64,000 nt of DNA from an uncultured Flavobacteriaceae bacterium (GTDB taxonomy: Bacteria; Bacteroidota; Bacteroidia; Flavobacteriales; Flavobacteriaceae). Each line of letters opens with the position of its first letter. Position 1 is the stretch's first letter. The translations under genes were made by a program, and so were the position numbers. The notes beneath the pieces were generated by a model. It saw nothing but the letters and a program-made list of their open reading frames with translations. It had not been told where the DNA came from and ran no database searches. Location of the stretch: the NCBI GenBank assembly GCA_905181835.1, contig CAJIZF010000001.1:62001-126000 (forward strand). Direction: 5' to 3'. Shown in pieces: positions 1-7,377 of the stretch.

Positions 1-165
1 AAAAATATTGCCGCCTCCAATTACTATTGCAATTTCGACACCTTTATCTGTTAATTGCTTAATATCCTCGGCATACTCTTTTAGACGGTCGGGATCGATT
101 CCATATTGGCGGTTGCCCATTAATGCCTCACCTGATAATTTTAGTAGTATTCTTTTGTATTGCAT
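1..165 (-). CDS. pyrH: UMP kinase, N-terminal part (gene runs off the left edge)
   Basis: Only the first 55 codons are inside the window, read from the ATG at 165 down to base 1. The translation begins [17 protein letters not shown] and reaches VIGGGNIF, which are the two opening glycine-rich strands of bacterial UMP kinase (amino acid kinase fold). The enzyme phosphorylates UMP to UDP with ATP in the cytoplasm and is normally a hexamer feeding all pyrimidine nucleotide synthesis. It follows tsf on the same strand, matching the common rpsB-tsf-pyrH order, but a strong terminator-like hairpin lies between tsf and this gene, so it may also have its own promoter. The ATG is chosen because [13 protein letters not shown] is the usual start of this family. 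The C-terminal three quarters cannot be judged. Confidence 0.93.
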   Translation of the reverse strand, partial: MQYKRILLKLSGEALMGNRQYGIDPDRLKEYAEDIKQLTDKGVEIAIVIGGGNIF

Positions 166-230
166 AGTAGAAATATCTGATACAAAAATAAAGAAAAAAT
201 TTGACCGACTCCAGAAGAAAATAAGTAATA

Positions 231-261
231 AAAAAAACCGATCGGTCAGATCGGTTTTTTT
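231..261 (-). terminator. Rho-independent terminator after tsf
   Basis: A 6-bp stem CCGATC/GATCGG (238-243 and 249-254) with a 5-base loop is flanked by a run of seven A (231-237) and seven T (255-261). It can act in either direction. On the minus strand it lies just after the tsf stop and before pyrH, so it probably ends or reduces transcription from rpsB-tsf. Confidence 0.8.
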
Positions 262-277
262 ACAATTAAAAAAGAAT

Positions 278-1240
278 TTAACCTAGAGTAACTCTTTCGA
301 AAGAGACTACTTCGTTACCTTTAGATGTCACATAATCCGCAACACTTTGCTTTTCATCTTTGATGAAATTTTGATCAAGTAAACATTGTTCTTGATCTAA
401 AGTTGTATTGTCAGAAATAAATCGCTCTAATTTTCCAGGAAGTATTCTGTCCCAGATCTGCTCAGGTTTTCCCTCTGCTTTTAGTTCGTCTTGTATTTTA
501 GATTTTGCAGTTTCAATTGCTTCATCAGTTAATTGAGCTCTAGAAATAAATTGTGGTACGTTAATCAGGTGTTTCCCTAAACGACCTCTTTCAATATTGT
601 CTTTTTCTATCACAGCAATTCTAGCTTCTGTTTCTGAAGCGACAAATGCGGGGTCAAAATCTTTGTAAGATAAAGTAGTAGCTCCCATAGAAGCAACTTG
701 CATTGCAATATCCTTAGCAACAGTGTCAGCACTGTTTTCACCAGATGCCAATCCTACTAAAGCAGCAATTTTATTTCCGTGAATGTAAGAACCTACAAAT
801 GGAGCTGCTAATTTTTTAAATTCATTAATTTGAATTTTTTCTCCAATAACTCCTGTCTGCTCAATCATTTTTTCAGCAACAGTCATACCTCCAAAATCTG
901 CATTTAAGAAAGATTCTTGATCATTACAGTTCATTGCTAATTCTGCTAAACTAGTAGCTAGAGCAACAAAATCACTATTTTTTCCAACAAAGTCAGTTTC
1001 ACATCCTAATACAATTAATGCCCCTTCTGTTTTGGAGTCATTTACTACTGCGATTGCGGCCCCTTCACTAGAATCTCTATCGGCTCTTTTTTCTGCAACT
1101 TTTTGTCCTTTTTTACGGAGTATAGCAACAGCTTCATCGTAGTTGCCATCTGCCTCTACAAGAGCTTTTTTACAATCCATCATTCCAGCACCGGTTGCAT
1201 CTCTTAATTTTTTTACGTCTGCGGCTGTTATGTTTGCCAT
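278..1240 (-). CDS. tsf: Translation elongation factor Ts
   Basis: EF-Ts recycles EF-Tu by displacing GDP, and acts in the cytoplasm. The 320-residue product starts with a UBA-like domain ([20 protein letters not shown], residues 4-23), the typical EF-Ts signature, followed by the core motif [11 protein letters not shown] near residue 81, which in known EF-Ts proteins inserts next to the Mg site of EF-Tu. The length fits the Bacteroidota form, which is longer than the roughly 280 residues of many Proteobacteria. It lies 104 bases downstream of rpsB on the same strand, separated by a long-stemmed hairpin, and is followed by a terminator before pyrH. Nothing in the reading frame is broken. Confidence 0.97.
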   Translation of the reverse strand: MANITAADVKKLRDATGAGMMDCKKALVEADGNYDEAVAILRKKGQKVAEKRADRDSSEGAAIAVVNDSKTEGALIVLGCETDFVGKNSDFVALATSLAELAMNCNDQESFLNADFGGMTVAEKMIEQTGVIGEKIQINEFKKLAAPFVGSYIHGNKIAALVGLASGENSADTVAKDIAMQVASMGATTLSYKDFDPAFVASETEARIAVIEKDNIERGRLGKHLINVPQFISRAQLTDEAIETAKSKIQDELKAEGKPEQIWDRILPGKLERFISDNTTLDQEQCLLDQNFIKDEKQSVADYVTSKGNEVVSFERVTLG

Positions 1241-1277
1241 CTTTTATTAAAATTTTAGTTATTTAATTAATTTATAG

Positions 1278-1326
1278 AAAAGTCGTTATAGTAATCCTTG
1301 AAAAGAATAAAACTAAAACGACTTTT
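1278..1326 (-). other. 10-bp inverted repeat between rpsB and tsf
   Basis: Arms AAAAGTCGTT (1278-1287) and AACGACTTTT (1317-1326) pair perfectly around a 29-base loop. It sits in the rpsB-tsf gap. The A/T ends of the arms give it terminator character in both directions, so it may partially terminate transcription or mark an RNA processing site. Function is inferred from position only. Confidence 0.5.
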
Positions 1327-1344
1327 TTGATAAGTATGCTTATT

Positions 1345-2184
1345 TTATTCTTCTTCTGAAGAAGCTTCTTTAATATCTACTGATGCAACTCTTTTTCGAG
1401 CAGTTTTAGCTTTTGGAGCTGGTGTAGCTTCCTCTGCTGGTGTAGCTTCCGGAGTTGTGTCAGCTTCTTTTCCTGCTTTATCTTTCCCGTTTTTACGGCT
1501 ACTAAGACCCTCAATAACAGCATTAGAAACACTAGTCATAATTTTTTCAATTGATTTTGAGGCATCATCATTTGATGGAATTACATAATCAATTACATTG
1601 GGATCACAGTTTGTATCAACCATTGCAAAAATTGGAATCTTTAATTTTAAAGCCTCCTTAACCGCGATGTGTTCACGAGTGGTATCAACTACGAATAGAG
1701 CACCTGGTAGACGCGTCATGTCTGCAATTGAACCCAAGTTTTTGTCTAGTTTTGCTCTGGTACGATCTACCGCTAAACGTTCTTTTTTTGATAAAGAATT
1801 GAATGTTCCATCTTGCTTAGATCTGTCGATAGCCGCCATTTTTTTTACAGCTTTTCTGATAGTTACAAAGTTGGTAAGCATACCTCCTGGCCATCTTTCA
1901 GTGATGTAAGGCATGTTCGCTTTCCCTGCTTTATCAGCAACAATATCTTTTGCTTGTTTTTTTGTAGCTACGAAAAGAATTTTTCGTCCACTTGCTGCAA
2001 TTTTTTTAAGAGCTTCATTAGCTTCTTCTAATTTCGCAGCTGTTTTATAAAGATTGATAATGTGGATTCCATTTCGCTCCATATAGATATAAGGTGCCAT
2101 ATTAGGATTCCATTTTCTGGTTAGGTGACCAAAGTGAACACCTGCGTCAAGTAACTGTTTTACTTGTTCGTTGTTATTTGCCAT
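1345..2184 (-). CDS. rpsB: 30S ribosomal protein S2
   Basis: S2 is a late-assembling protein of the 30S body needed to bind S1-type proteins and mRNA. The product of 279 residues opens with QLLDAGVHFGHLTRKWNPNM (residues 10-29), the S2 signature, and carries the second conserved block near residue 155 with LPGALFVVDT. The last roughly 55 residues form an Ala, Pro, Lys and Glu-rich tail that is longer than in Escherichia coli and typical of low-complexity extensions in this phylum. It is preceded by a structured leader (hairpins at 2233-2275) and a putative promoter at 2304-2311, suggesting separate transcription from rplM-rpsI. It is followed by tsf. Confidence 0.97.
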   Translation of the reverse strand: MANNNEQVKQLLDAGVHFGHLTRKWNPNMAPYIYMERNGIHIINLYKTAAKLEEANEALKKIAASGRKILFVATKKQAKDIVADKAGKANMPYITERWPGGMLTNFVTIRKAVKKMAAIDRSKQDGTFNSLSKKERLAVDRTRAKLDKNLGSIADMTRLPGALFVVDTTREHIAVKEALKLKIPIFAMVDTNCDPNVIDYVIPSNDDASKSIEKIMTSVSNAVIEGLSSRKNGKDKAGKEADTTPEATPAEEATPAPKAKTARKRVASVDIKEASSEEE

Positions 2185-2232
2185 TTTTGTAATAGTTTAC
2201 GTTCTTGTGTTATTATAGATAGCAACTTTTTT

Positions 2233-2275
2233 AAAAAAAAGTTTAGATGCTAAACTAACTCTCCGACTCTCGGAG
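2233..2275 (-). promoter_or_regulatory. rpsB leader: hairpin followed by terminator-like hairpin
   Basis: Read on the minus strand, a hairpin CTCCGA/TCGGAG with a 3-base loop (2261-2275) is followed 4 bases later by a second hairpin AGTTTAG/CTAAACT with loop CAT (2240-2256), whose 3' arm runs straight into eight T (2233-2240 as A on the plus strand). The second has the form of an intrinsic terminator. It lies between the putative promoter and the rpsB start, so it is either an attenuator in the rpsB leader or the distal terminator of rplM-rpsI. Confidence 0.6.
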
Positions 2276-2303
2276 TAACAGCGATTTTTAAAAATTTATT
2301 TGT

Positions 2304-2311
2304 CAAATATA
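2304..2311 (-). promoter_or_regulatory. Putative rpsB promoter, -7 box TATATTTG
   Basis: TATATTTG on the minus strand matches the Bacteroidota -7 consensus TAnnTTTG. It is embedded in the 14-base perfect palindrome TCAAATATATTTGA (2303-2316). No convincing TTG -33 element is seen 19 to 21 bases upstream, so confidence is moderate. Confidence 0.4.
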
Positions 2312-2331
2312 TTTGACTGTATAAGAACTTG

Positions 2332-2366
2332 TTACTTAATTCAGGCGCCCAAAGGCGCCCAAGTAA
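2332..2366 (-). other. GC-rich hairpin downstream of rpsI
   Basis: Two copies of GGCGCC (2344-2349, 2354-2359) pair around a 4-base loop, and outer arms TTACTT/AAGTAA (2332-2337, 2361-2366) extend the structure with an internal bulge. It stands out in an AT-rich region 9 bases after the rpsI stop. No T-tract follows on the minus strand, so it is more likely a 3'-end stabiliser or part of a two-part terminator than a simple intrinsic terminator. Confidence 0.5.
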
Positions 2367-2374
2367 GTTATATT

Positions 2375-2761
2375 TTAACGTTTAGAGAATTGGAATTTCT
2401 TACGGGCTTTTTTCTGACCGAATTTCTTACGCTCTACCATTCTTGGATCTCTAGTTAATAACCCTTCAGGTTTTAGTATTGATCTATTTTCTTCATTCAA
2501 TTCGCACATTGCTCTTGATATTGCTAAGCGAATTGCTTCTGCTTGCCCAGTATTACCTCCACCAAAAACATTCACAGTTATATCAAATTTCTTTGTGTTA
2601 TCTGTTAACATTAGTGGTTGCATTACTTTATATTGTAGTGTACCTGTTGTAAAGTAATTTTCGAACTCACGCTTATTAATGCTAATGTTACCTTTTCCTT
2701 TGGCAATATAAACACGCGCAACCGCATTTTTTCTTCTACCTATTTTATGTATTACTTCCAT
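2375..2761 (-). CDS. rpsI: 30S ribosomal protein S9
   Basis: S9 lies in the 30S head, and its basic C-terminal tail contacts the P-site tRNA. The 128-residue product begins [19 protein letters not shown], carries the S9 signature GGGNTGQAEAIRLAISRAM (residues 67-85), and ends in the expected basic tail KKARKKFQFSKR. Length matches the family. The ATG overlaps the stop of rplM by one base (TAATG), so the two genes are translationally coupled and form the usual rplM-rpsI operon. Confidence 0.97.
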   Translation of the reverse strand: MEVIHKIGRRKNAVARVYIAKGKGNISINKREFENYFTTGTLQYKVMQPLMLTDNTKKFDITVNVFGGGNTGQAEAIRLAISRAMCELNEENRSILKPEGLLTRDPRMVERKKFGQKKARKKFQFSKR

Positions 2762-3216
2762 TACTTTTTAGAGTTAAGATTAATGGTTCTTGGTTTTTGT
2801 GCTTCTTGTCCGTGTTCAGTTCCAACGTAAACTTTCAAGTTTCTGAAAAGAGCAGCTCCTAATTTATTTTTAGGCAACATCCCTTTTACAGCTTTTTCTA
2901 ATAGTCTAGCTGGGTCTTTCCCAAACATTTCTTTTGCAGTAAGACTACGCTGACCACCTGGGTAACCTGTATGTCTTATGTATGATTTATCTTCCCATTT
3001 GTTTCCTGACAAAGTAATTTTTTCAGCATTGGTAATGATAACATTATCACCACAGTCAACATGAGGAGTAAAATTAGGTTTATGCTTTCCGCGTAATAAT
3101 ATTGCTACTTCACTCGCAAGACGACCTAAAGCTTGACCTTCAGCGTCAACAAGTAACCATTCTTTATTTACGGTAGCTTTGTTAGCTGAAATTGTTTTAT
3201 AACTTAGTGTATCCAC
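2761..3216 (-). CDS. rplM: 50S ribosomal protein L13
   Basis: L13 is an early assembly protein of the 50S subunit. The product shows [43 protein letters not shown] and the L13 signature around [15 protein letters not shown] place the start at the GTG at 3216, giving [13 protein letters not shown] as the N-terminus, because Bacteroidota L13 proteins as I know them begin MDTLSYKT. An ATG at 3240 is also in frame and would add MQVAKKLK, but that ATG sits in the loop of a perfect 7-bp hairpin and the extra residues do not fit the family. The gene is first in an operon with rpsI, with which it shares a one-base overlap, and has a near-consensus promoter upstream. Confidence 0.95.
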   Translation of the reverse strand: MDTLSYKTISANKATVNKEWLLVDAEGQALGRLASEVAILLRGKHKPNFTPHVDCGDNVIITNAEKITLSGNKWEDKSYIRHTGYPGGQRSLTAKEMFGKDPARLLEKAVKGMLPKNKLGAALFRNLKVYVGTEHGQEAQKPRTINLNSKK

Positions 3217-3230
3217 TTTTAATTTTTTTG

Positions 3231-3254
3231 CTACTTGCATTCACCTACAAGTAG
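3231..3254 (-). promoter_or_regulatory. Hairpin in the rplM leader
   Basis: On the minus strand CTACTTG pairs perfectly with CAAGTAG (7 bp) around the 10-base loop TAGGTGAATG. It lies between the rplM promoter and the preferred GTG start, ending 14 bases before it. The position suggests an autoregulatory L13 leader, as is common for ribosomal-protein operons. This is inferred from position and pairing only. Confidence 0.5.
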
Positions 3255-3289
3255 TGTTAAACATTCCTTCTTTTGGATAAATCGGGCTG

Positions 3290-3320
3290 CAAATGTAATA
3301 TTATTTTATTGAATTACAAA
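3290..3320 (-). promoter_or_regulatory. rplM-rpsI promoter (Bacteroidota type)
   Basis: On the minus strand a TTTG -33 element (3317-3320) is followed after exactly 19 bases by TACATTTG (3290-3297), matching the TTTG-N19-TAnnTTTG consensus. The expected transcription start near 3284 leaves a leader of about 70 bases before the GTG of rplM. Confidence 0.8.
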
Positions 3321-3428
3321 CAGTCACAATTTTTTATTAATAAATGTTTAAAAATAAAATTAACAGGTCTTATAAATTTACTAATAATTAAATTACTTTT
3401 ATAATTAAATGTACCTAAGTAATTTAAA

Positions 3429-4430
3429 ATGAAAAGAAGAAGTTTTTTAAAAAAAGCCTCCCTAACGGGAGTTGCTGTTGCTGTTGGATCTAATTTAATT
3501 GCAAAAAACGCTAGAGAGGAAGAGAAATCAGATAGTTTGTATGATGGAGTTGCTAAAGATTTTCCGATAGTAATTTCGACTTGGAATGTTCCAAATGCCA
3601 CTTTAAAAGCAGGCGAATTATTAGAACTGGGCTATTCTTCCATAGATGCAGTAGAACAGGGCTGTATGATTGAGGAAGCCGATATTAAAAACCAATCTGT
3701 TGGTTTTGGCGGTCGCCCAGATCGAGACGGAAACGTAACCTTAGATGCCTGCATCATGAATAAAAAAGGAGATTATGGTGCGGTAGTTTACATGCAAAAT
3801 ATCGTTCATGCAATTTCAATTGCAAGGAAAGTTATGGAGAACACTCCTCATGTAATGTTAGCTGGAAAGGGTGCTGAAGAATTTGCTGTCGCTTCGGGTT
3901 ACAAAAAAACTAATTTATTGACCCAAGAATCTAAAATTGCCTGGGAAAATTGGAAAAAAGAAGCCGATTACCAACCGATTATTAATATTGAAAATCACGA
4001 TACCATTGGAATGTTAGCAATTGATAAAAATGGAGATATTTCTGGGGGTTGTACTACAAGCGGCTTAGCCTACAAAATGGCAGGGCGAATTGGAGATTCT
4101 CCCATTATTGGTTCGGGCTTATTTATAGATAATGAAATTGGTGGTGCCACGGCTACAGGGATGGGTGAAGAAGTATTAAAGACTGTCGGTAGTTTTTTAA
4201 TTGTGGAATTAATGAGGCAAGGTAAAAGTCCACAACAAGCCTGTGAAGAAGCAATTCGAAGAATTGTAGTTAATAACTCTAATTTTAAGAATTTTCAGGT
4301 GGGGTATATTGCTATTAATAAAAAAGGAGAAACTGGGTTTTATTCAATTCACGAGTATTTTAGTGTTTCCATATATGAAAATAAAATATGTAAGAATCAT
4401 TTATCAGATTTTTACAATAAAAACGGATGA
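3429..4430 (+). CDS. Glycosylasparaginase, N4-(beta-N-acetylglucosaminyl)-L-asparaginase
   Basis: The enzyme cleaves the GlcNAc-Asn bond left after N-glycoprotein breakdown. The 333-residue protein has a Tat-type signal (MKRRSFLKK followed by a short hydrophobic stretch, residues 1-25), so it is probably exported folded to the periplasm. It belongs to the Ntn-hydrolases: Asp191-Thr192 in NHDTIGM is the expected autocleavage site, with Thr192 becoming the nucleophile of the beta subunit. This matches the well-studied flavobacterial (Elizabethkingia) enzyme in length and site position. Other conserved blocks are DAVEQGC near residue 73 and GGRPDRDG near 94. It converges on the GH92 mannosidase tail downstream, which fits a shared role in N-glycan degradation. 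It could be a related isoaspartyl peptidase, but the HDTIGM context favours glycosylasparaginase. Confidence 0.88.
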   Translation: MKRRSFLKKASLTGVAVAVGSNLIAKNAREEEKSDSLYDGVAKDFPIVISTWNVPNATLKAGELLELGYSSIDAVEQGCMIEEADIKNQSVGFGGRPDRDGNVTLDACIMNKKGDYGAVVYMQNIVHAISIARKVMENTPHVMLAGKGAEEFAVASGYKKTNLLTQESKIAWENWKKEADYQPIINIENHDTIGMLAIDKNGDISGGCTTSGLAYKMAGRIGDSPIIGSGLFIDNEIGGATATGMGEEVLKTVGSFLIVELMRQGKSPQQACEEAIRRIVVNNSNFKNFQVGYIAINKKGETGFYSIHEYFSVSIYENKICKNHLSDFYNKNG

Positions 4431-4450
4431 TCTAGTCCAGTTATATAGAT

Positions 4451-5095
4451 TTACTTAACTATAATTTCATCGACAAAAACCCAAGCTTTCCCTTGATAAG
4501 GAGCTCCTAAGTGCCATTCTGGTAAATCTCCTAGGTTTTTAGCAATGATTTTTACATATCTAGAAGTAGTCTCCTCTATTTTAAAATGTACTGTTTTAAT
4601 TTTAGTCTCTGAAGAAGCCTTTTGAGAATCGATTTTATAAGTAGGTGAAATTTTACGAAATGTATCGTCGACAGCCACGTAACATTCAACTTCGGTCGGG
4701 TAAAAAATCCAGCTTCGTTGATCTTGTAAAAAATTTACCTCCACCGTTTGAATTGATTCGGTACTCCCTAAGTCAATGGTTGCAATCAAATCAGTATTTT
4801 GATAACCCTGCCAAGATCCTGTTTTAAAATCTGAAGATCCTCGAATGCCGTCTATTAGGGCATTATTCCCTCCTGCATTGTATTGATTAGCGTATTCTGT
4901 TTCTAATTTTATAGTCCTGTTTGGATTAATTTTATAAAAATTAGTATTAATTGTATCACTTTTAATTCCATTATAAACCGCATAGGTTCTTAAATCTACC
5001 GCCTCTGAAATAAGGATAGGGGATGCGTATTCTTTAAAATTATCAGAACCTAAACTATAAAATATAATTGCTTCACTTATTGCATTAGCTAATGG
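4451..5095 (-). pseudogene. Detached C-terminal part of the GH92 gene (CHB_HEX-like and F5/8 type C modules)
   Basis: This 214-codon open frame continues the GH92 protein after a -1 frameshift at about 5093-5098. The frame is free of stops from 5095 to the stop at 4451. Read in this frame, the first part (SEAIIFYSLGSDNFKEYASP) completes a chitobiase-C-terminal-like strand pattern begun at the end of the mannosidase frame. The remainder (GGNNALIDGIRGSSDFKTG, then IATIDLG and TSRYVKIIAKN) is a discoidin or F5/8 type C carbohydrate-binding domain. There is no plausible independent start with a signal peptide; the first ATG, at 4789, lies inside the discoidin domain. One missing base would explain the split. 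It is either true loss of the binding modules or a sequence error. Confidence 0.75.
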
Positions 5096-7377
5096 CAGAC
5101 CGTTGTTTCATTTTTAAACGCTATGTCACCTTCATTAATATAGGGTGCGGGAGTAATGAGGTGTTCTTTAATTTCAGTTCTCGGTTCTTGCCCTTCTATA
5201 GTTCCCCATTTGGAAGGAGAACTACTCATTTCAAAAGTTAGAGTACCTCCCGCCATAATTTCGTCATGTTTTAAATAAGTCCTATTAAGTTCTAAATTAT
5301 TTAATAATACTTTATTAATGTAAATATGAGTTGCTGAAACATTTTCTGCCTGTATTATAAATTTTTTGCCGTTTTCAAGATTAATAGTAGCTTTTTTAAA
5401 AAGCGGGCTTCCAATAATATAGTCGTTTGATCCTGGTGTTACCGGGTAAAACCCCATGGAACTTAAAACATACCAGGCGCTCATTTGGCCACAATCTTCA
5501 TTTCCTGAAACACCATCGGGTTCATTTTTATAAAGTTCTGTAAGAATTTGATTTACTTTTTCTTGAGTTTTAGCGGGTTGATTCACAAAATTATAAAGAT
5601 AAGCCATGTGGTGACTAGGCTCATTCCCGTGGGCATACTGTCCAATCAGTCCAGTAATATCTGGCTGTTCACGTCCTGATGTTTGAAGTTGAGCAGAAAA
5701 CATGGTATCTAAGTGATTTTCAAGCTTCTTTTTACCTCCCATTAGGTTCATTAAGCCAGAAATATCTTGAGGTACGTAAAGGCTGTATTGCCAGGCATTT
5801 GCCTCGGTATAGTTAAAATTCACCTCGTAAGGATCAAAGGGAGAAAACCAAGTATTTCGGAATCTCCCTCGCATAAAATTAGTTTCGGGATCAAAAATAT
5901 TTTTATAGTACTGTGCTCTTTTAGAGAACAATCTGTAATCAATATCTTTACCCATAGCTTTTGCCATTTGAGCAATCGTCCAATCGTCATAGGCATATTC
6001 TAAGGTTTTTGATACCGACTCACTTTCTTCTTCCATCGGTATAAAACCAAATTCCTTATAGGATTTAAGACCTAGTTTATCCTGGAGAGCACTATGCTTC
6101 ATTGCCTCAAAAGCTTTTTCGGTATCATACCCTCGTATTCCTTTTAAAAAAGCATCGGCAATTACCGGAACCGCGTGATAGCCTATCATACAATCGGTAT
6201 AGTTTGCCGATAAGTCCCATATTGGCATAATACCTCCTTCTTCATACTTTGCTAAAAAAGTATTGATAAAATCATTGGTTTTATCCTGTTCTATAATCGT
6301 GTAAAGAGGATGTGTGGCTCTGTAAGTGTCCCAAAGAGAAAAAACCGTATAATAATCAAACTCATTTGTTTGATGAATTTTTAAGTCCATACCACGGTAG
6401 CGACCATCCACATCTTGATATAAATTTGGAGCGATCATGGTATGATACATAGCGGTATAGAAATTAGTTAGATTATCTTGACTTGAACTTTCTATTACAA
6501 TTTTTGTTAATTGCTTTTCCCAAGTAGCTTCGGCTTTGGTTTTAATATCCTCAAAAGATAGCGAACCTATTTCTGCTTCTAAATTTTGACGTGCTCCAGC
6601 TTCATCAACTGGTGAAATCCCTATGTTAATTATAATAGGCTCGTTTTTTGGATTAACAAATGTCAACGCAGTTTTTCTTTTTTTAGGACTTCCATCTTGA
6701 GAAGGTTGTATACTATCCGAAAAAGCATGCGAGGTTTTAATATAAAAATACAATCGTTGATCTTTAGCCCAAGCATCAGAGAAACGGTAGCCCTGTAGCT
6801 GAGTATTGGAAATTTTTTCAATAGTTGCATCCAATACTTTGTCACGATGTTCCAAATCTAAAATCACAATCTGGTTATTAGAAGTTGGAAATTGATATTT
6901 ATGAATTCCACTTCTTTTTGAAACCGTTAAACCTACATCGATATCAGTACTATCTAATTTTACATGATAATATCCCGGAGAGGCTTCTTCATTTTTGTGA
7001 GAGAAATGTGCTCGATATCCTTTTTTACCATCAGCACCGTTATGAAAATTTATTGCATTGGTTGGCATTAATAAAATGTCTCCATAATCACTTACGCCAG
7101 TCCCACTAAGGTGCGTATGTGAAAACCCATAAATATATGCATCACTGTAATGATAGCCACTGCACCCGTCCCAACCCTCTAGACGAGTATCCGGACTTAG
7201 TTGCATCATTCCAAATGGCATAGTCGCACCCGGATAGGTATGACCATGGCCACCGGTACCTATAAATGGATTTACATAGTTGATTAGTTTTTTCTCACTT
7301 AGTGTGGATGGTGTTTTAGATTCCCTTGTGCAACTAAAAAATAGCAGCGAAATAATAAGCAAAATAAAATTTTTCAT
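5089..7377 (-). CDS. GH92 family alpha-mannosidase lipoprotein, truncated by frameshift
   Basis: GH92 enzymes are calcium-dependent exo-alpha-mannosidases (1,2-, 1,3- or 1,4-linked), used by Bacteroidota on eukaryotic N-glycans and yeast mannans. The 762 residues begin with a lipoprotein signal whose lipobox ends LLFFSC, so the protein is membrane anchored. Family motifs are clear: VNPFIGTGGHGHTYPGA (residues 35-51) at the N-domain start, EPSHHMAYLYN (586-596, carrying the acid Glu) and GNEDCGQMSAW (625-635, carrying the base Asp). After residue 757 the frame ends early with NETTVCH, while a different frame carries the remaining CHB_HEX-like and F5/8C modules. The catalytic domain is complete, so activity may remain without the binding modules. 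Substrate linkage cannot be told from sequence. It lies opposite and next to glycosylasparaginase. Confidence 0.9.
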   Translation of the reverse strand: MKNFILLIISLLFFSCTRESKTPSTLSEKKLINYVNPFIGTGGHGHTYPGATMPFGMMQLSPDTRLEGWDGCSGYHYSDAYIYGFSHTHLSGTGVSDYGDILLMPTNAINFHNGADGKKGYRAHFSHKNEEASPGYYHVKLDSTDIDVGLTVSKRSGIHKYQFPTSNNQIVILDLEHRDKVLDATIEKISNTQLQGYRFSDAWAKDQRLYFYIKTSHAFSDSIQPSQDGSPKKRKTALTFVNPKNEPIIINIGISPVDEAGARQNLEAEIGSLSFEDIKTKAEATWEKQLTKIVIESSSQDNLTNFYTAMYHTMIAPNLYQDVDGRYRGMDLKIHQTNEFDYYTVFSLWDTYRATHPLYTIIEQDKTNDFINTFLAKYEEGGIMPIWDLSANYTDCMIGYHAVPVIADAFLKGIRGYDTEKAFEAMKHSALQDKLGLKSYKEFGFIPMEEESESVSKTLEYAYDDWTIAQMAKAMGKDIDYRLFSKRAQYYKNIFDPETNFMRGRFRNTWFSPFDPYEVNFNYTEANAWQYSLYVPQDISGLMNLMGGKKKLENHLDTMFSAQLQTSGREQPDITGLIGQYAHGNEPSHHMAYLYNFVNQPAKTQEKVNQILTELYKNEPDGVSGNEDCGQMSAWYVLSSMGFYPVTPGSNDYIIGSPLFKKATINLENGKKFIIQAENVSATHIYINKVLLNNLELNRTYLKHDEIMAGGTLTFEMSSSPSKWGTIEGQEPRTEIKEHLITPAPYINEGDIAFKNETTVCH

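Noticed and set aside
1598-2031. Plus-strand open frames inside rpsB
   Set aside because: They are antisense to a clear S2 gene and show no protein family pattern. Similar antisense frames inside tsf, infB, maeB, sprA and DUF2723 were rejected for the same reason.
3314-3601. Minus-strand frame overlapping the glycosylasparaginase start
   Set aside because: It overlaps the Tat signal and first part of a well-supported gene and has no recognisable features.
5089-5100. Separate small gene starting at ATG 4789 for a discoidin protein
   Set aside because: The coding frame continues upstream without stop to 5095 and joins the GH92 frame, and the ATG falls within the domain without a signal peptide.
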